Source of the DNA: UMGS1783 sp900555065
GTDB lineage: Bacteria > Bacillota > Clostridia > Oscillospirales > UMGS1783
Length of the DNA: 64,000 bases
Direction: 5' to 3'
NCBI GenBank assembly: GCA_937991645.1
Contig: CALKPL010000001.1
Coordinates: forward strand, 1 to 64,000
Position 1 is the stretch's first letter. Each line of letters opens with the position of its first letter. Positions 52,294 through 60,601 of this stretch are shown here, piece after piece. The notes under the pieces were generated by a model that saw only the letters and a list, made by a program, of their open reading frames with translations, was not told the DNA's origin and did no database searches. The translations under genes and the position numbers were made by a program.

Positions 52294-53142
52294 TCACTGC
52301 TTGGGCGGCGCGGGACGCTCTTCCAGCATGGCCGGATGATGGATGTACTTTTTCATAAGCTTGGTCGAACGCGCGTAATACAGACCGTCGCAGATGCGCT
52401 CGTCGGTCACAATGCCGAGCTGCAGAATTTTTTTGATTTCCACACGCTCTTTGCCCACTACGACCGCTTTGTACTTCTCCTTGCCCAGCGATATGAACTG
52501 GCTTGTCGTACCAAAGTTGTAAATATGGTGGAAAATCGTGTCTATCCCGAGAGATTTCAGGTTGGTGATGAAAAACGACGAGTGGAAGGGGCTTGCCTCG
52601 ACGACGGCTCTGGGCATGAGGTTATGCCTGTCCAGAAGGCTGAGGAATTTCACAATGAACCAGATAATGCAATATGGTACGGACGTGACGATCTTCGCGA
52701 GTTTGTCGGTGGCGTTCTGGTTGCCCTCCTGCACGGTCTCGTCAATGGCAGCGGCGATTTTGTCCGCAATCTCCGCAAGAGTTTCATCGCCCCTGAAATG
52801 CAGCTTAATCGTCGTTTCCTCGGATGTGCCGCGCAGGGAGCGGTGTACTACAAAAGACACCACGATGCTGTTGCGCTGGTATGTCTTGCCGCCGATGACG
52901 AAGCGGTTGAGCTGCGGACGCTGGTACATCGTGCGTACCATGGAGGCGATGAGAATCTGCATATATGTGCGCGTCACACCGGCCGCCGCCTGCGCCCGGA
53001 TATACTCGTCCATCGGCCTGCAGTCGACTTCCTCAAACATCATATTGGTCGCGTCGTTCCTGTGGTACATAATATAAGGCACGATTTTGGAAAACGGGTC
53101 CAGGTTCTTCAAAAGGTTACCGTCAGGACGTTTTGAAAACAT
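52294..53142 (-). CDS. E2/CAT-fold acyltransferase-like protein
   Basis: The 282-residue protein resembles the catalytic domain of 2-oxoacid dehydrogenase acyltransferases (E2) and chloramphenicol acetyltransferase. It has no lipoyl domain. The position of the E2 motif HRxxDG reads HHIYNFGTTS: the histidine is kept but Asp-Gly is not. VTDERICDGLYYA near the C-terminus may mark a second site. No dehydrogenase E1 or E3 gene is near, so it is unlikely to belong to such a complex. Start at 53142 behind AAGGAGG; a longer frame to 53193 is rejected. Confidence 0.75.
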   Translation of the reverse strand: MFSKRPDGNLLKNLDPFSKIVPYIMYHRNDATNMMFEEVDCRPMDEYIRAQAAAGVTRTYMQILIASMVRTMYQRPQLNRFVIGGKTYQRNSIVVSFVVHRSLRGTSEETTIKLHFRGDETLAEIADKIAAAIDETVQEGNQNATDKLAKIVTSVPYCIIWFIVKFLSLLDRHNLMPRAVVEASPFHSSFFITNLKSLGIDTIFHHIYNFGTTSQFISLGKEKYKAVVVGKERVEIKKILQLGIVTDERICDGLYYARSTKLMKKYIHHPAMLEERPAPPKQ

Positions 53143-53181
53143 ACGGTTCCCTCCTTTCCTTTTTATTGGATATGACAATTT

Positions 53182-53210
53182 ACGATACCACAATACCTCG
53201 CGAATTGCAA
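53182..53210 (-). promoter_or_regulatory. promoter of the E2-like gene
   Basis: Minus-strand TTGCAA (53205-53210) and TATCGT (53182-53187) are 17 bases apart. Confidence 0.6.
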
Positions 53211-53240
53211 TATTTTATCAATGAAAAATCATAAAAAAAT

Positions 53241-53975
53241 TTACAATTCACCATGTTGCGCCCCTGCGCCGGCTTCCAGCGTTCTTTCCTGCCGCTTCTG
53301 TATTTTCAGCCAGTTGACAAAGCCGTAGACGTCGTTGACAAGAAATATGAGAAAGCATATCGTTACGGATATATACGATATATCCGTCAGCGAAGCCAGG
53401 ACCCAGAGTACGACCAGCACAATATCGTTCGCCGCATAGGCAAGCGCGAACAGGGGACTGCGTTTATAGGTCAGCCAGACGGCGACAAAGCTCGTTGTGA
53501 CAGAAATTGTGCTCGGCACCATGTTCGCCGTATGAAATGCGTCGAGTATGAAGTAAAAAACAAATGTGACAAGCGCGGCCATGACGGCCATCCACAGAAT
53601 TTCCCGGCCTTTCAGCCGGTTTATCCGGACCTCCGCCCGGTTCCCGTCATACGGATGTTTCAACCATGTGATCCATGCGAAAACAGCCATGGGCGCCGTC
53701 ATGCCCAAATATGTTATCATTTCGCCGTAATAGGCGAATGCATAGGATATCATGCCGTATAACGCGCTGAATACAACGATCAGAAACTGCCCGAACGGAT
53801 TGCCTTTTGCATTGAAGATCAGCGCGGTCACGCCGATGACGGACGCGCACAGCGTCAGTATGTTTTTTCGGTCAAAAATGAAAAAGAACAGTACGATACA
53901 CGATACCGAAACAAGCCACAATCCCTTTTCCCCTTTTGTAAAATAACGGCTCGCCGCACAGAGTTTCCTGAACAT
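53241..53975 (-). CDS. pnuC: PnuC-type nicotinamide riboside (or related vitamin) transporter
   Basis: The 244-residue membrane protein has seven or eight transmembrane segments and the family features GNPFGQFLIVVFSALYG, the AWITWLKHP segment and WLTYKRSPLFALAYAANDIV. PnuC proteins move nicotinamide riboside by facilitated diffusion; close relatives carry thiamine or riboflavin, and sequence alone does not settle which. AAGGAGG precedes the start. It has its own promoter and a structured leader. Confidence 0.9.
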   Translation of the reverse strand: MFRKLCAASRYFTKGEKGLWLVSVSCIVLFFFIFDRKNILTLCASVIGVTALIFNAKGNPFGQFLIVVFSALYGMISYAFAYYGEMITYLGMTAPMAVFAWITWLKHPYDGNRAEVRINRLKGREILWMAVMAALVTFVFYFILDAFHTANMVPSTISVTTSFVAVWLTYKRSPLFALAYAANDIVLVVLWVLASLTDISYISVTICFLIFLVNDVYGFVNWLKIQKRQERTLEAGAGAQHGEL

Positions 53976-54085
53976 ATGTATGCCTCCTTAATTACAAAAA
54001 AAATAAGCACCCGTTCGCACATCTTCAAAGACCTTACGATGTGCGACGAATGCCAGCGCATTTCCCACCCGGTGGCGGTTTTATC
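53976..54085 (-). promoter_or_regulatory. structured leader of pnuC, possible riboswitch or attenuator
   Basis: The leader of about 110 bases has CCACC with GGGUGG, then an eight-pair hairpin with arms CGCACAUC and GAUGUGCG, and shortly after it a run of eight U before the ribosome site. Leaders of vitamin transporters often sense the vitamin or NAD, but I cannot match this to a named aptamer; the thiamine motif CUGAGA is absent. Confidence 0.45.
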
Positions 54086-54091
54086 GCGGTT

Positions 54092-54120
54092 ATTATAACC
54101 GATTTTCTGCGGAATGTCAA
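54092..54120 (-). promoter_or_regulatory. promoter of pnuC
   Basis: Minus-strand TTGACA (54115-54120) and TATAAT (54092-54097), the full consensus, are 17 bases apart. Confidence 0.92.
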
Positions 54121-54283
54121 CAAGAGGGCTGCAAACCCGAATAGAATTGACAGGCCGGCGCGGACACCGCCGCCCCGCGTCTTTCCGGCGCAGCCGGCGT
54201 GTCGGGGCATACGCCGCAGGCAGCCGCGGGCAGGCGCGGGCGCCGTCTGCCGCCGTGCGCGCGGCAACAGTAATTGCGCGCGC

Positions 54284-54326
54284 GCAAAAAATAGCCCATG
54301 TTCCCCGCCAAGCGGGGAACATGGGC
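54284..54326 (-). terminator. terminator of the cytosolic GH36 gene
   Basis: A perfect 15-base-pair stem (54294-54308 with 54312-54326) is followed on the minus strand by a run of six T. The GC-rich stretches on either side (54121-54283 and 54327-54513) contain nothing I recognise. Confidence 0.9.
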
Positions 54327-54513
54327 AGAAAACCGCGGCGCGGACAGCCCGGCGGCGGACAGGGGCGAACGCTCCCGCCGCTAGGCAATGGACGGGGGAC
54401 GGGCAGCCCCACGGATCTTCGCCGCCGCCGAGGTCCGCTCTTTTCGTTCCAAACTCCCACAGGAACTGCCCCGCCAGGGGGCAGAAAGGCCCTGCGCAGG
54501 GGCCCGTTCGCCT

Positions 54514-56688
54514 CTAGGAAAGCGCAGTGAGCAGGATCAGCTCGCTCGTCAGGCTCGTACCGGGCGCAAGGCGCAGACCCTCATACTTCAGGACGCGGCC
54601 GTCCAGCTCAAACTGCTCGCCGGCGTTGTCGGTACGCACAAGGTAGCGCTTTGAAGCATCGATCCCCTTAAAGCGCACGGTCAGGCCGTCGTCGCCGCCG
54701 TCGGCGAGGCGGAACACGCCGAGCATGGCGCGGCTGCTGTCCGCCGCCACGAGTTCCAGGATGCCCAGGCCGCGCGAGTCCTCGCCGTCCAGGGCCGGGG
54801 TGTGGTGGTAGATCTTGGAAGTCTCGATAAAGGGCGTAACAAAATTCTTATACAGATCCATGAAATGCCAGATCCGCGCCTGCTGCTGCGGGTTCTCGAC
54901 TGCGTCCATCGGCGTGCCGATGCCATGGCCGTGATGCGCCGTCGGACGCACGAACAGCATCTGCCGCAGCTGGAAGTCCAGGTCGGCCATGGAGTGCGCG
55001 CCCATGGTGGTGATAAGCCGGTCGATCAGCTCCGGGGGCAGGCACATCGTCATGCCGTTGGTGATATCAAAAGAGCGCGGAGAGACCGGATTGTCCGTGA
55101 CCCAGGTGTGCGAGAAGTACTTGACCGCGCCAAGGTCGGTCCGGCCGCCGCCAGATGCGCAGTTTTCAAAGATTACGTCCGGGAAGCGCTCGCGCAGGCG
55201 GCGCATGATGGCCGCGAAGTTTTCGTTGTAGCGGTAATCGGCGTTTTCAAGGTAGCCGTCGCGCAGGTTATAGGAGTAGGGCGCGTTGTACACATGGTTA
55301 AAGTCGAGCCGGAACATATCGACGCCAGACTGCTCGATCATTTTCGCCATTTCGTCCTCGACCCATTGCGCGGCTTCAGGCCTGGAGAGGTCGACCAGCC
55401 CGCCGACGCCCTGTTCCGGGTAGCCGCCGTTGTTTTTGTCGTTATAGCCCTTTGTGACAAAATCGCCGTGGGTTTTTGCCGCCGGGGACAGGCTGCCGAT
55501 ACGCTCCGGCTCCATCCAGAGACCAAACAGCAGCCCTTTTTCATGGCAGTAGTCGCGCAGCTCGCGGATGCCGTTGGGATAGCGGTCTTTGTCCACTTCC
55601 CAGCTGCCGGTCATGGCCAGGCAGTCGTATCCCTGGGGGAAATACCAGCCCGCGTCAATATAGAAAATATCGTACCCGTGTCCGGCGCAGCGGTCCACGC
55701 ACTCCTTATCCAGATTGATTTCACCGCCGCCCGCCGTCTCAATCCAGCAGCCGCGGCCGCGGGCCTGCGGCATCATGACGCTTTTGCGGATATGGGCGTG
55801 CATGCCGTTTACCGCCATATCCATATCGCCGTTGACCATGCCGATCAGCAGCTCGGGCGAGCTGACCGTTTCGCCGGGAGCAAGCACGCGCTGAGGCTTG
55901 AGTCCATCCGTCTCGGCCGCAAAGCCCATGTAACAGTGGTTGTGTTCCGTGGCAAGGCCGTAATTCTCATGGTTGACGTCAAACGTAAACTTGTAACCGC
56001 CCGAATATGCCAGCTGTCCGATAAAGCAGGTGCCCTTGCCCCGGTTCTCCAGCACGAAGAAGGGATGCCGGTAACGCAGGCGGGAATACCGGCCGCCAAA
56101 GCTGTATGTGGCGTTGGGCACTTCGTGCCAGCGGAACATGCCCTCGTGCATATGGCTCGTGTACTCAAAATAGCCGAGCCGATAGGGACTGCCGGCATTT
56201 TGATCCTTTATATGGTTTTGCCAGCGAAGCGTCGTCTCCAGCCCGCCGCTGAGCACGGCGAGCCTGCCAAGTGCAGCCGGCGACTGGGACCGGTTTTCGA
56301 TCTCCAGCCAGCGGGAGAATACACAGGAACCGTCGAGCAGGGTGCAGACCCGGACCGTCACGGGGCGGACGGTGTGGCGCAGCGTGATCTTGACAGTGAG
56401 GTTGTCTTTGCCTTCAAGCCGTTCCAAACCCTCATACGCCCAGTGGGACATGAGCGACTGGCCGTCGAGCTCCAGCTCGAACGCCTGCGGCGCGATATAG
56501 TCCGCCGGGTTCAGGATGGTGGGGTCGTATCCGTCCTGCGCCAGCGCCATATACCCCGCGCCGTTCCAGCCCAGGGCGGTAAAAATGCCGTCGCGCAGGC
56601 CCTCGGTATAAGTGGTAAGGCCTGTTCGGTACGCAAAAGTCGGGTTTTCGCCTTCTGTGACGAATACGTCGTAAAACTGTGTTTCCAT
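54514..56688 (-). CDS. alpha-galactosidase, glycoside hydrolase family 36, cytosolic
   Basis: The 724-residue enzyme has the N-terminal beta supersandwich (residues 1-320), the barrel with YDIFYIDAGWYFPQGYD and LWMEPERIG, the nucleophile Asp in MFRLDFNHVYN (about residue 483), ENCASGGGRTDLG and the acid/base Asp in TWVTDNP. The C-terminal beta domain follows. No signal peptide is seen, so it should cleave imported oligosaccharides. The fold and catalytic residues match the lipoprotein GH36 at 40.8 kb, but the two are distant in sequence and composition. It diverges from cca. Confidence 0.92.
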   Translation of the reverse strand: METQFYDVFVTEGENPTFAYRTGLTTYTEGLRDGIFTALGWNGAGYMALAQDGYDPTILNPADYIAPQAFELELDGQSLMSHWAYEGLERLEGKDNLTVKITLRHTVRPVTVRVCTLLDGSCVFSRWLEIENRSQSPAALGRLAVLSGGLETTLRWQNHIKDQNAGSPYRLGYFEYTSHMHEGMFRWHEVPNATYSFGGRYSRLRYRHPFFVLENRGKGTCFIGQLAYSGGYKFTFDVNHENYGLATEHNHCYMGFAAETDGLKPQRVLAPGETVSSPELLIGMVNGDMDMAVNGMHAHIRKSVMMPQARGRGCWIETAGGGEINLDKECVDRCAGHGYDIFYIDAGWYFPQGYDCLAMTGSWEVDKDRYPNGIRELRDYCHEKGLLFGLWMEPERIGSLSPAAKTHGDFVTKGYNDKNNGGYPEQGVGGLVDLSRPEAAQWVEDEMAKMIEQSGVDMFRLDFNHVYNAPYSYNLRDGYLENADYRYNENFAAIMRRLRERFPDVIFENCASGGGRTDLGAVKYFSHTWVTDNPVSPRSFDITNGMTMCLPPELIDRLITTMGAHSMADLDFQLRQMLFVRPTAHHGHGIGTPMDAVENPQQQARIWHFMDLYKNFVTPFIETSKIYHHTPALDGEDSRGLGILELVAADSSRAMLGVFRLADGGDDGLTVRFKGIDASKRYLVRTDNAGEQFELDGRVLKYEGLRLAPGTSLTSELILLTALS

Positions 56689-56724
56689 ATATGCCTCCCC
56701 AATTAATTTTTGTGTTGTACAGAC

Positions 56725-56753
56725 ATTATAGCGCCTGTTTTGTAAAGATACAA
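56725..56753 (-). promoter_or_regulatory. promoter of the cytosolic GH36 gene
   Basis: Minus-strand TTGTAT (56748-56753) and TATAAT (56725-56730) are 17 bases apart. Confidence 0.8.
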
Positions 56754-56764
56754 TCCCTTTTTGC

Positions 56765-56793
56765 TTGTTCTATGCAAAAAACCATTCTATAAT
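56765..56793 (+). promoter_or_regulatory. promoter of cca
   Basis: TTGTTC (56765-56770) and TATAAT (56788-56793) are 17 bases apart, leaving a very short leader to the ATG at 56815. Confidence 0.75.
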
Positions 56794-56814
56794 AAAAGCA
56801 AAGGGGGACTGGCC

Positions 56815-57999
56815 ATGCGCAAAAAACTCGACGGCGGCGCGCGTATACTGCTGACGCGGCTGCAAGCGCGCGGCTACGGCGCCTACATCGTGGGCGGCGC
56901 GGTGCGGGATATGCTGCGCGGCGCGACGCCGCACGATTACGACATTGCGACCAGCGCCGTGCCGGCGCAGACCCGCGCCGTCTTTACGAACCTGCGCACA
57001 TACGACACAGGCGCGGCGCACGGCACGGTCGGCGTTATATTCGACGGCAAGACGTACGAAATCACGACGTTCAGGAGGGACGGCGCGTACAGCGACGGGC
57101 GCAGGCCGGATGCGGTGGAATTCACCGGCGACCTGTGCGAGGACCTTGCGCGCCGGGATTTTACCGTAAACGCCATGGCGATGGATGCGGACGGCCGGGT
57201 GTGCGACCCATTCTCCGGCAAAGCCGATCTTTCGGCGCGCAGGATCCGCTGCGTGGGGGATCCGGACAGGCGGTTTGCGGAGGACGGGCTGCGGCTGCTG
57301 CGCGCGCTGCGGCTGGCGGCGCAGCTTGATTTTACAATTGAAGCGAACACGGCGCAGGCCATGCGGCGCCAGGCGGCGCGGCTGGGAAGGGTGTCCGCCG
57401 AGCGGAAATGGACCGAGCTGTCCGCTCTGCTTAAAACGGGACGGGCCGGGACAAAGACAGCCGGGTTCCCGGATCTGCTTGCGCAGGTTGTACCCGGATT
57501 TTCCATAACGGGAGGCGATTCCAAACGTTTTGCCGCCGCGCTCGACGGGACGGGCGGGAATCTGGAGGCGGCTCTCGCACTGCTCGCAGACCGCTGCCCG
57601 GAACCGTATGCGGCGCTCGCCGCCATGCGCCTGCCGAAGATGCTTGCGCGCCGGGCGGGAACGCTCTGCGAAGCATTCCGTCAGGCGCCGCCGCAGACGC
57701 GTTTGCAGGCCCGCATATGCGCCGGCGCGCTGGAACCCAGTCTGCTGCCCGGCCTGCTTTTGCTGTGGCGGCTGACCGGACAGGACGGCGCATGCCTCGC
57801 CGCAGTGATGGACGCGGGCGACTGCGTGCGCCTGTCCGATCTTGCGCTGCGCGGCGGGGACCTCGCCGGGCATGTGCCGCAGCGGGAGACGGGCAGGGCG
57901 CTGCGTGCGCTGCTGCGCGCCGTGATGGAGGACCGGGTCGAGAATGCGCGGCCGGCGCTGCTCGCCTACCTGGATTCGCATTGGGCGCAGGACGGCTAA
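56815..57999 (+). CDS. cca: tRNA nucleotidyltransferase (CCA-adding type)
   Basis: The 394-residue class II enzyme has the nucleotidyltransferase site GGAVRDMLRGATPHDYDIAT with the two catalytic aspartates, RRDFTVNAMAMD, and the RNA-binding helix RFAEDGLRLLRALRLAA. It repairs or adds the 3' CCA of tRNAs; both tRNAs in this window encode their own CCA, so repair is its probable task here. No HD domain motif is evident. GGGGGA precedes the start. The high Ala and Arg content reflects the very GC-rich sequence. Confidence 0.93.
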   Translation: MRKKLDGGARILLTRLQARGYGAYIVGGAVRDMLRGATPHDYDIATSAVPAQTRAVFTNLRTYDTGAAHGTVGVIFDGKTYEITTFRRDGAYSDGRRPDAVEFTGDLCEDLARRDFTVNAMAMDADGRVCDPFSGKADLSARRIRCVGDPDRRFAEDGLRLLRALRLAAQLDFTIEANTAQAMRRQAARLGRVSAERKWTELSALLKTGRAGTKTAGFPDLLAQVVPGFSITGGDSKRFAAALDGTGGNLEAALALLADRCPEPYAALAAMRLPKMLARRAGTLCEAFRQAPPQTRLQARICAGALEPSLLPGLLLLWRLTGQDGACLAAVMDAGDCVRLSDLALRGGDLAGHVPQRETGRALRALLRAVMEDRVENARPALLAYLDSHWAQDG

Positions 58000-58204
58000 A
58001 CAGGGCGGCAAGGCGTACGCCGACCCTATCAAAAGCCCGCCGGGAAGGCGCGGCGCGCGCAAAACTACTTCCTGAACGAAAACGCTGTGTCAGCCGTTCC
58101 GACATGGAGAGGACCGCGCCGCAGGACGGCGCAGAGCGCCTTCTCTTGTGCGTTTGCCCTCCGCATATGGTCTTGGCAAACCGTTCACTGCCAGCCGTTT
58201 GAAA
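58000..58204. other. intergenic stretch between cca and the AEC terminator
   Basis: About 205 GC-rich bases; frames crossing it have no ribosome sites or recognisable products. No terminator for cca is obvious before the convergent one at 58205. Confidence 0.5.
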
Positions 58205-58244
58205 TAAAAAAATCCTCCGCATGGTCGTACGCACGCGGAGGATT
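58205..58244 (-). terminator. terminator of the AEC transporter gene
   Basis: A ten-base-pair stem (58211-58220 with 58235-58244) is followed on the minus strand by seven T. Confidence 0.9.
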
Positions 58245-58281
58245 CCCGATTGACAGACGCCGCGGGATACCGGCGGGATTT

Positions 58282-59235
58282 TCAGTAGAGGCTGTTTACA
58301 AACATGATAAGCGGCAAAGTCGCAATATTGAGCGCAATACTCGTGAATACAAGCTGGCCGGCAAAGTCGTCGTCATACCCGTACTCCCGGAAAAAGGGAG
58401 TGAGCGAGATCATGGCGGAGGTGGAATACTCGATCATGAGCAGCTGGCGGTAGTCTTCCGGCAGGTAGAGCCGGCCCAGCAAGTTCATGACAAGGCCGAA
58501 CAGCAGCGGAAGCAGCAACAGCTTCATGCAAAGAAAAATCGGCACTTCACGGCTTTTGTAGACGACGGAAAAATCCGAAGTCGCGATGATGACGCCGATA
58601 TAGACCAGGGCGAGCTGCGGCGTTACATTGCCGAGCGTATGCAGCGGCGCGTAGACGAGATCGGGCAGGCGCAGGCCCGCGACTTTCAAAACGATGGCGG
58701 CCAGGATCGCCACGGTGACGGGCGTAAACGCCGCTTTAAGGCGAAAGCCCTTCTTCCCCGGTTCCGCGCTGTAACGGCCCATCAGGTACACGCCCAGCGT
58801 CCACATGGCGATATGCCCGGCCAGAGAGACAAGCGCCACGCCGAGCTGGCCCAGCTGTTCGCCGAACAGGGCGACGCACAGGGGCAGGCCCATATACGTC
58901 ACGTTCGACATACCCAGCAAAATGAAAAACACCGGGCCGCGCCGCCTGTCGAGTTTCAGCAGCTTTGCGGCGGCTATCCCGATCAGGAAGCTGACGACGA
59001 CCCAGCCGACCGCAGTCAGCAGCAGATAGCGGCTGTCCCAGATCTGGCCGACGGAGATATCCGGATTGAGAAAGATGCAAAACATCAGGATCGGGAACAG
59101 AACCCGCGCAATGATTTTGGACAGCGGGTCGCGCACGCCCGCGTCCAGATACTTCGTTTTCACAACGACAAATCCGATGACAATCGGGATACAGAGCTTT
59201 AACAGCTCTACGATCAGAATCTCTATATTAGCCAG
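58282..59235 (-). CDS. AEC family (auxin efflux carrier-like) transporter, probable CTG start
   Basis: The 317-residue membrane protein has about ten transmembrane segments in two halves, with DPLSKIIARVLFPILMF and MEYSTSAMI-like MIEYSTSAMISLTPFF typical of the family, which exports organic or amino acids. The GTG at 59163 would remove the first helix. The frame continues upstream through LANIEILIVELLKLCIPIVI, a proper first helix, but has no ATG, GTG or TTG; CTG at 59233-59235 lies six bases after GGTGA. An in-frame ATG at 59256 is followed four codons later by TGA. A CTG start, or a nonsense mutation, are the two readings. Confidence 0.78.
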   Translation of the reverse strand: MANIEILIVELLKLCIPIVIGFVVVKTKYLDAGVRDPLSKIIARVLFPILMFCIFLNPDISVGQIWDSRYLLLTAVGWVVVSFLIGIAAAKLLKLDRRRGPVFFILLGMSNVTYMGLPLCVALFGEQLGQLGVALVSLAGHIAMWTLGVYLMGRYSAEPGKKGFRLKAAFTPVTVAILAAIVLKVAGLRLPDLVYAPLHTLGNVTPQLALVYIGVIIATSDFSVVYKSREVPIFLCMKLLLLPLLFGLVMNLLGRLYLPEDYRQLLMIEYSTSAMISLTPFFREYGYDDDFAGQLVFTSIALNIATLPLIMFVNSLY

Positions 59236-59281
59236 TTTCCGTCACCCGTTTTCCATGATTTTTTTCTGAACTACGCTGCGT

Positions 59282-59310
59282 ATTATACTAAAATTGCAAC
59301 GTTTTTGCAA
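59282..59310 (-). promoter_or_regulatory. promoter of the AEC transporter gene
   Basis: Minus-strand TTGCAA (59305-59310) and TATAAT (59282-59287) are 17 bases apart; transcription would start about 40 bases before the proposed CTG. Confidence 0.85.
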
Positions 59311-59368
59311 GGGCGCGGGCCTGGTTTTCAGCAACGTATACAAATTGTTTTTCGCGAACCATTGTTTG

Positions 59369-59397
59369 TTGACAGCCGCGGCGGCCTGTGGTATCAT
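59369..59397 (+). promoter_or_regulatory. promoter of the GH172-SIS operon
   Basis: TTGACA (59369-59374) and TATCAT (59392-59397) are 17 bases apart. Confidence 0.8.
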
Positions 59398-59458
59398 GCG
59401 AATGGAAGCAAACGGCGGAGCGGCGCCGCCGCCTCGATACAGGAAAGGAGAAATATTC

Positions 59459-60547
59459 ATGGCTTTTCACGGCATATCCAACGGCATGGGCGACCTGACC
59501 CTGCTTTCCAACGCGAAGTCCCGGTCCCTGTGCGCGGAAAATCCCCGCGGCGAGGTGGGCAGGGGCGGCAGCTGCCCGCTTGAAGAGGGCGTGGCACGGC
59601 AGGCCGCGCGCGACCTCGGCCTGGGCTGGAAGGTGAATCCCTACCGTATGATACGCGCCGGCGAAATCGCGGAGATCGCGGATATTGCAGGCCCCGGATG
59701 TATCCACCACATCTGGTGTACGCCGACGGGCAAGTGGCGCAACCTCATCCTGCGCGTCTACTGGGACGGACAGGAATACCCGTCCGTCGAATGCCCGGTG
59801 GGCGACTTTTTCGCGATGGGCTGGAACAGGTACGCACAGATTTCTTCGCTTGCAGTATGCGTCAACCCCGGAAGCGCGTTCAACTGCTACTGGCACATGC
59901 CCTTCCGCAAGCATTGCCGCATGACTATTGAAAACCGCGCCGAGGAAGATACTGTTTTCTTCTACCAGATTGATTACAGCCTGACCGATGTGCCCGATGA
60001 CGCCGCCTATTTCCACGCGCAATTCCGGCGCGTCAACCCACTGCCGTACAAGCAGGTGTACACCATACTCGACGGCGTGCAGGGCAAGGGGCACTACGTC
60101 GGCACCTATATGGCCTGGGGCGTCAACAACAACGGCTGGTGGGGCGAAGGCGAGATCAAATTCTACATGGACGGCGACAAGCAGTTCCCGACCATCTGCG
60201 GTACGGGTACGGAGGACTATTTCTGCGGTTCCTATGACTTTGAGGATCCCGTAACCCATGACCGCTACGTAGCGTTCACGACCCCGTACGCCGGACTGCC
60301 GCAGGTCATTACGCCCGATAAGCTGTACAACAGCCAGTTCCGGTTCGGCATGTACCGCTGGCACGTCACCGATCCCATCCGCTTTGAAAGCGACCTGAAG
60401 GTCACCATTCAGGCCCTCGGCTGGCGCGAGGGCGGCCGGTACCTGCCCATGCAGGACGACATCTCCTCCGTGGCGTACTGGTACCAGACCCTTCCGCATG
60501 CGCCATTCCCCGCCCTGCCCGATAAGGATTACCTTGAAGTGATATAG
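59459..60547 (+). CDS. GH172 (DUF2961) glycoside hydrolase
   Basis: The 362-residue protein begins MAFHGISNGMGDLTLL and has the family features CIHHIWCTPTGKWRNLILR, VECPVGDFFAMGW, the stretch NCYWHMPFRKHCRMTIENR, and GTGTEDYFCGSYDF with acidic residues of the active site. No signal peptide is present. Known GH172 enzymes act on alpha-D-fructofuranosides or are exo-acting D-arabinofuranosidases. AGGAAAGGAG stands eight bases before the ATG; the longer upstream frame crosses the promoter. An SIS isomerase-like gene follows. Confidence 0.9.
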   Translation: MAFHGISNGMGDLTLLSNAKSRSLCAENPRGEVGRGGSCPLEEGVARQAARDLGLGWKVNPYRMIRAGEIAEIADIAGPGCIHHIWCTPTGKWRNLILRVYWDGQEYPSVECPVGDFFAMGWNRYAQISSLAVCVNPGSAFNCYWHMPFRKHCRMTIENRAEEDTVFFYQIDYSLTDVPDDAAYFHAQFRRVNPLPYKQVYTILDGVQGKGHYVGTYMAWGVNNNGWWGEGEIKFYMDGDKQFPTICGTGTEDYFCGSYDFEDPVTHDRYVAFTTPYAGLPQVITPDKLYNSQFRFGMYRWHVTDPIRFESDLKVTIQALGWREGGRYLPMQDDISSVAYWYQTLPHAPFPALPDKDYLEVI

Positions 60548-60553
60548 CAAGAC

Positions 60554-60581
60554 CAGGGATCCGGCCGCGGCCGGATCCCTG
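60554..60581. repeat. perfect 28-base palindrome between GH172 and SIS genes
   Basis: Positions 60554-60567 are exactly complementary to 60568-60581, with no T-run on either side. It can form a GC-rich hairpin in the mRNA between the two genes and could stabilise the upstream message, attenuate the downstream gene, or bind a dimeric protein. Confidence 0.75.
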
Positions 60582-60601
60582 CTTATGACAGGAGCAACGA
60601 T

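Noticed and set aside
53976..54085. TPP riboswitch upstream of pnuC
   Set aside because: The core CUGAGA and the ACCUGAUCUGG-type segments of the TPP aptamer are missing.
59233..59256. Selenocysteine at the TGA in the AEC upstream frame
   Set aside because: It falls at codon five, outside any conserved site of the family, with no obvious SECIS-like hairpin; a CTG start explains the data more simply.
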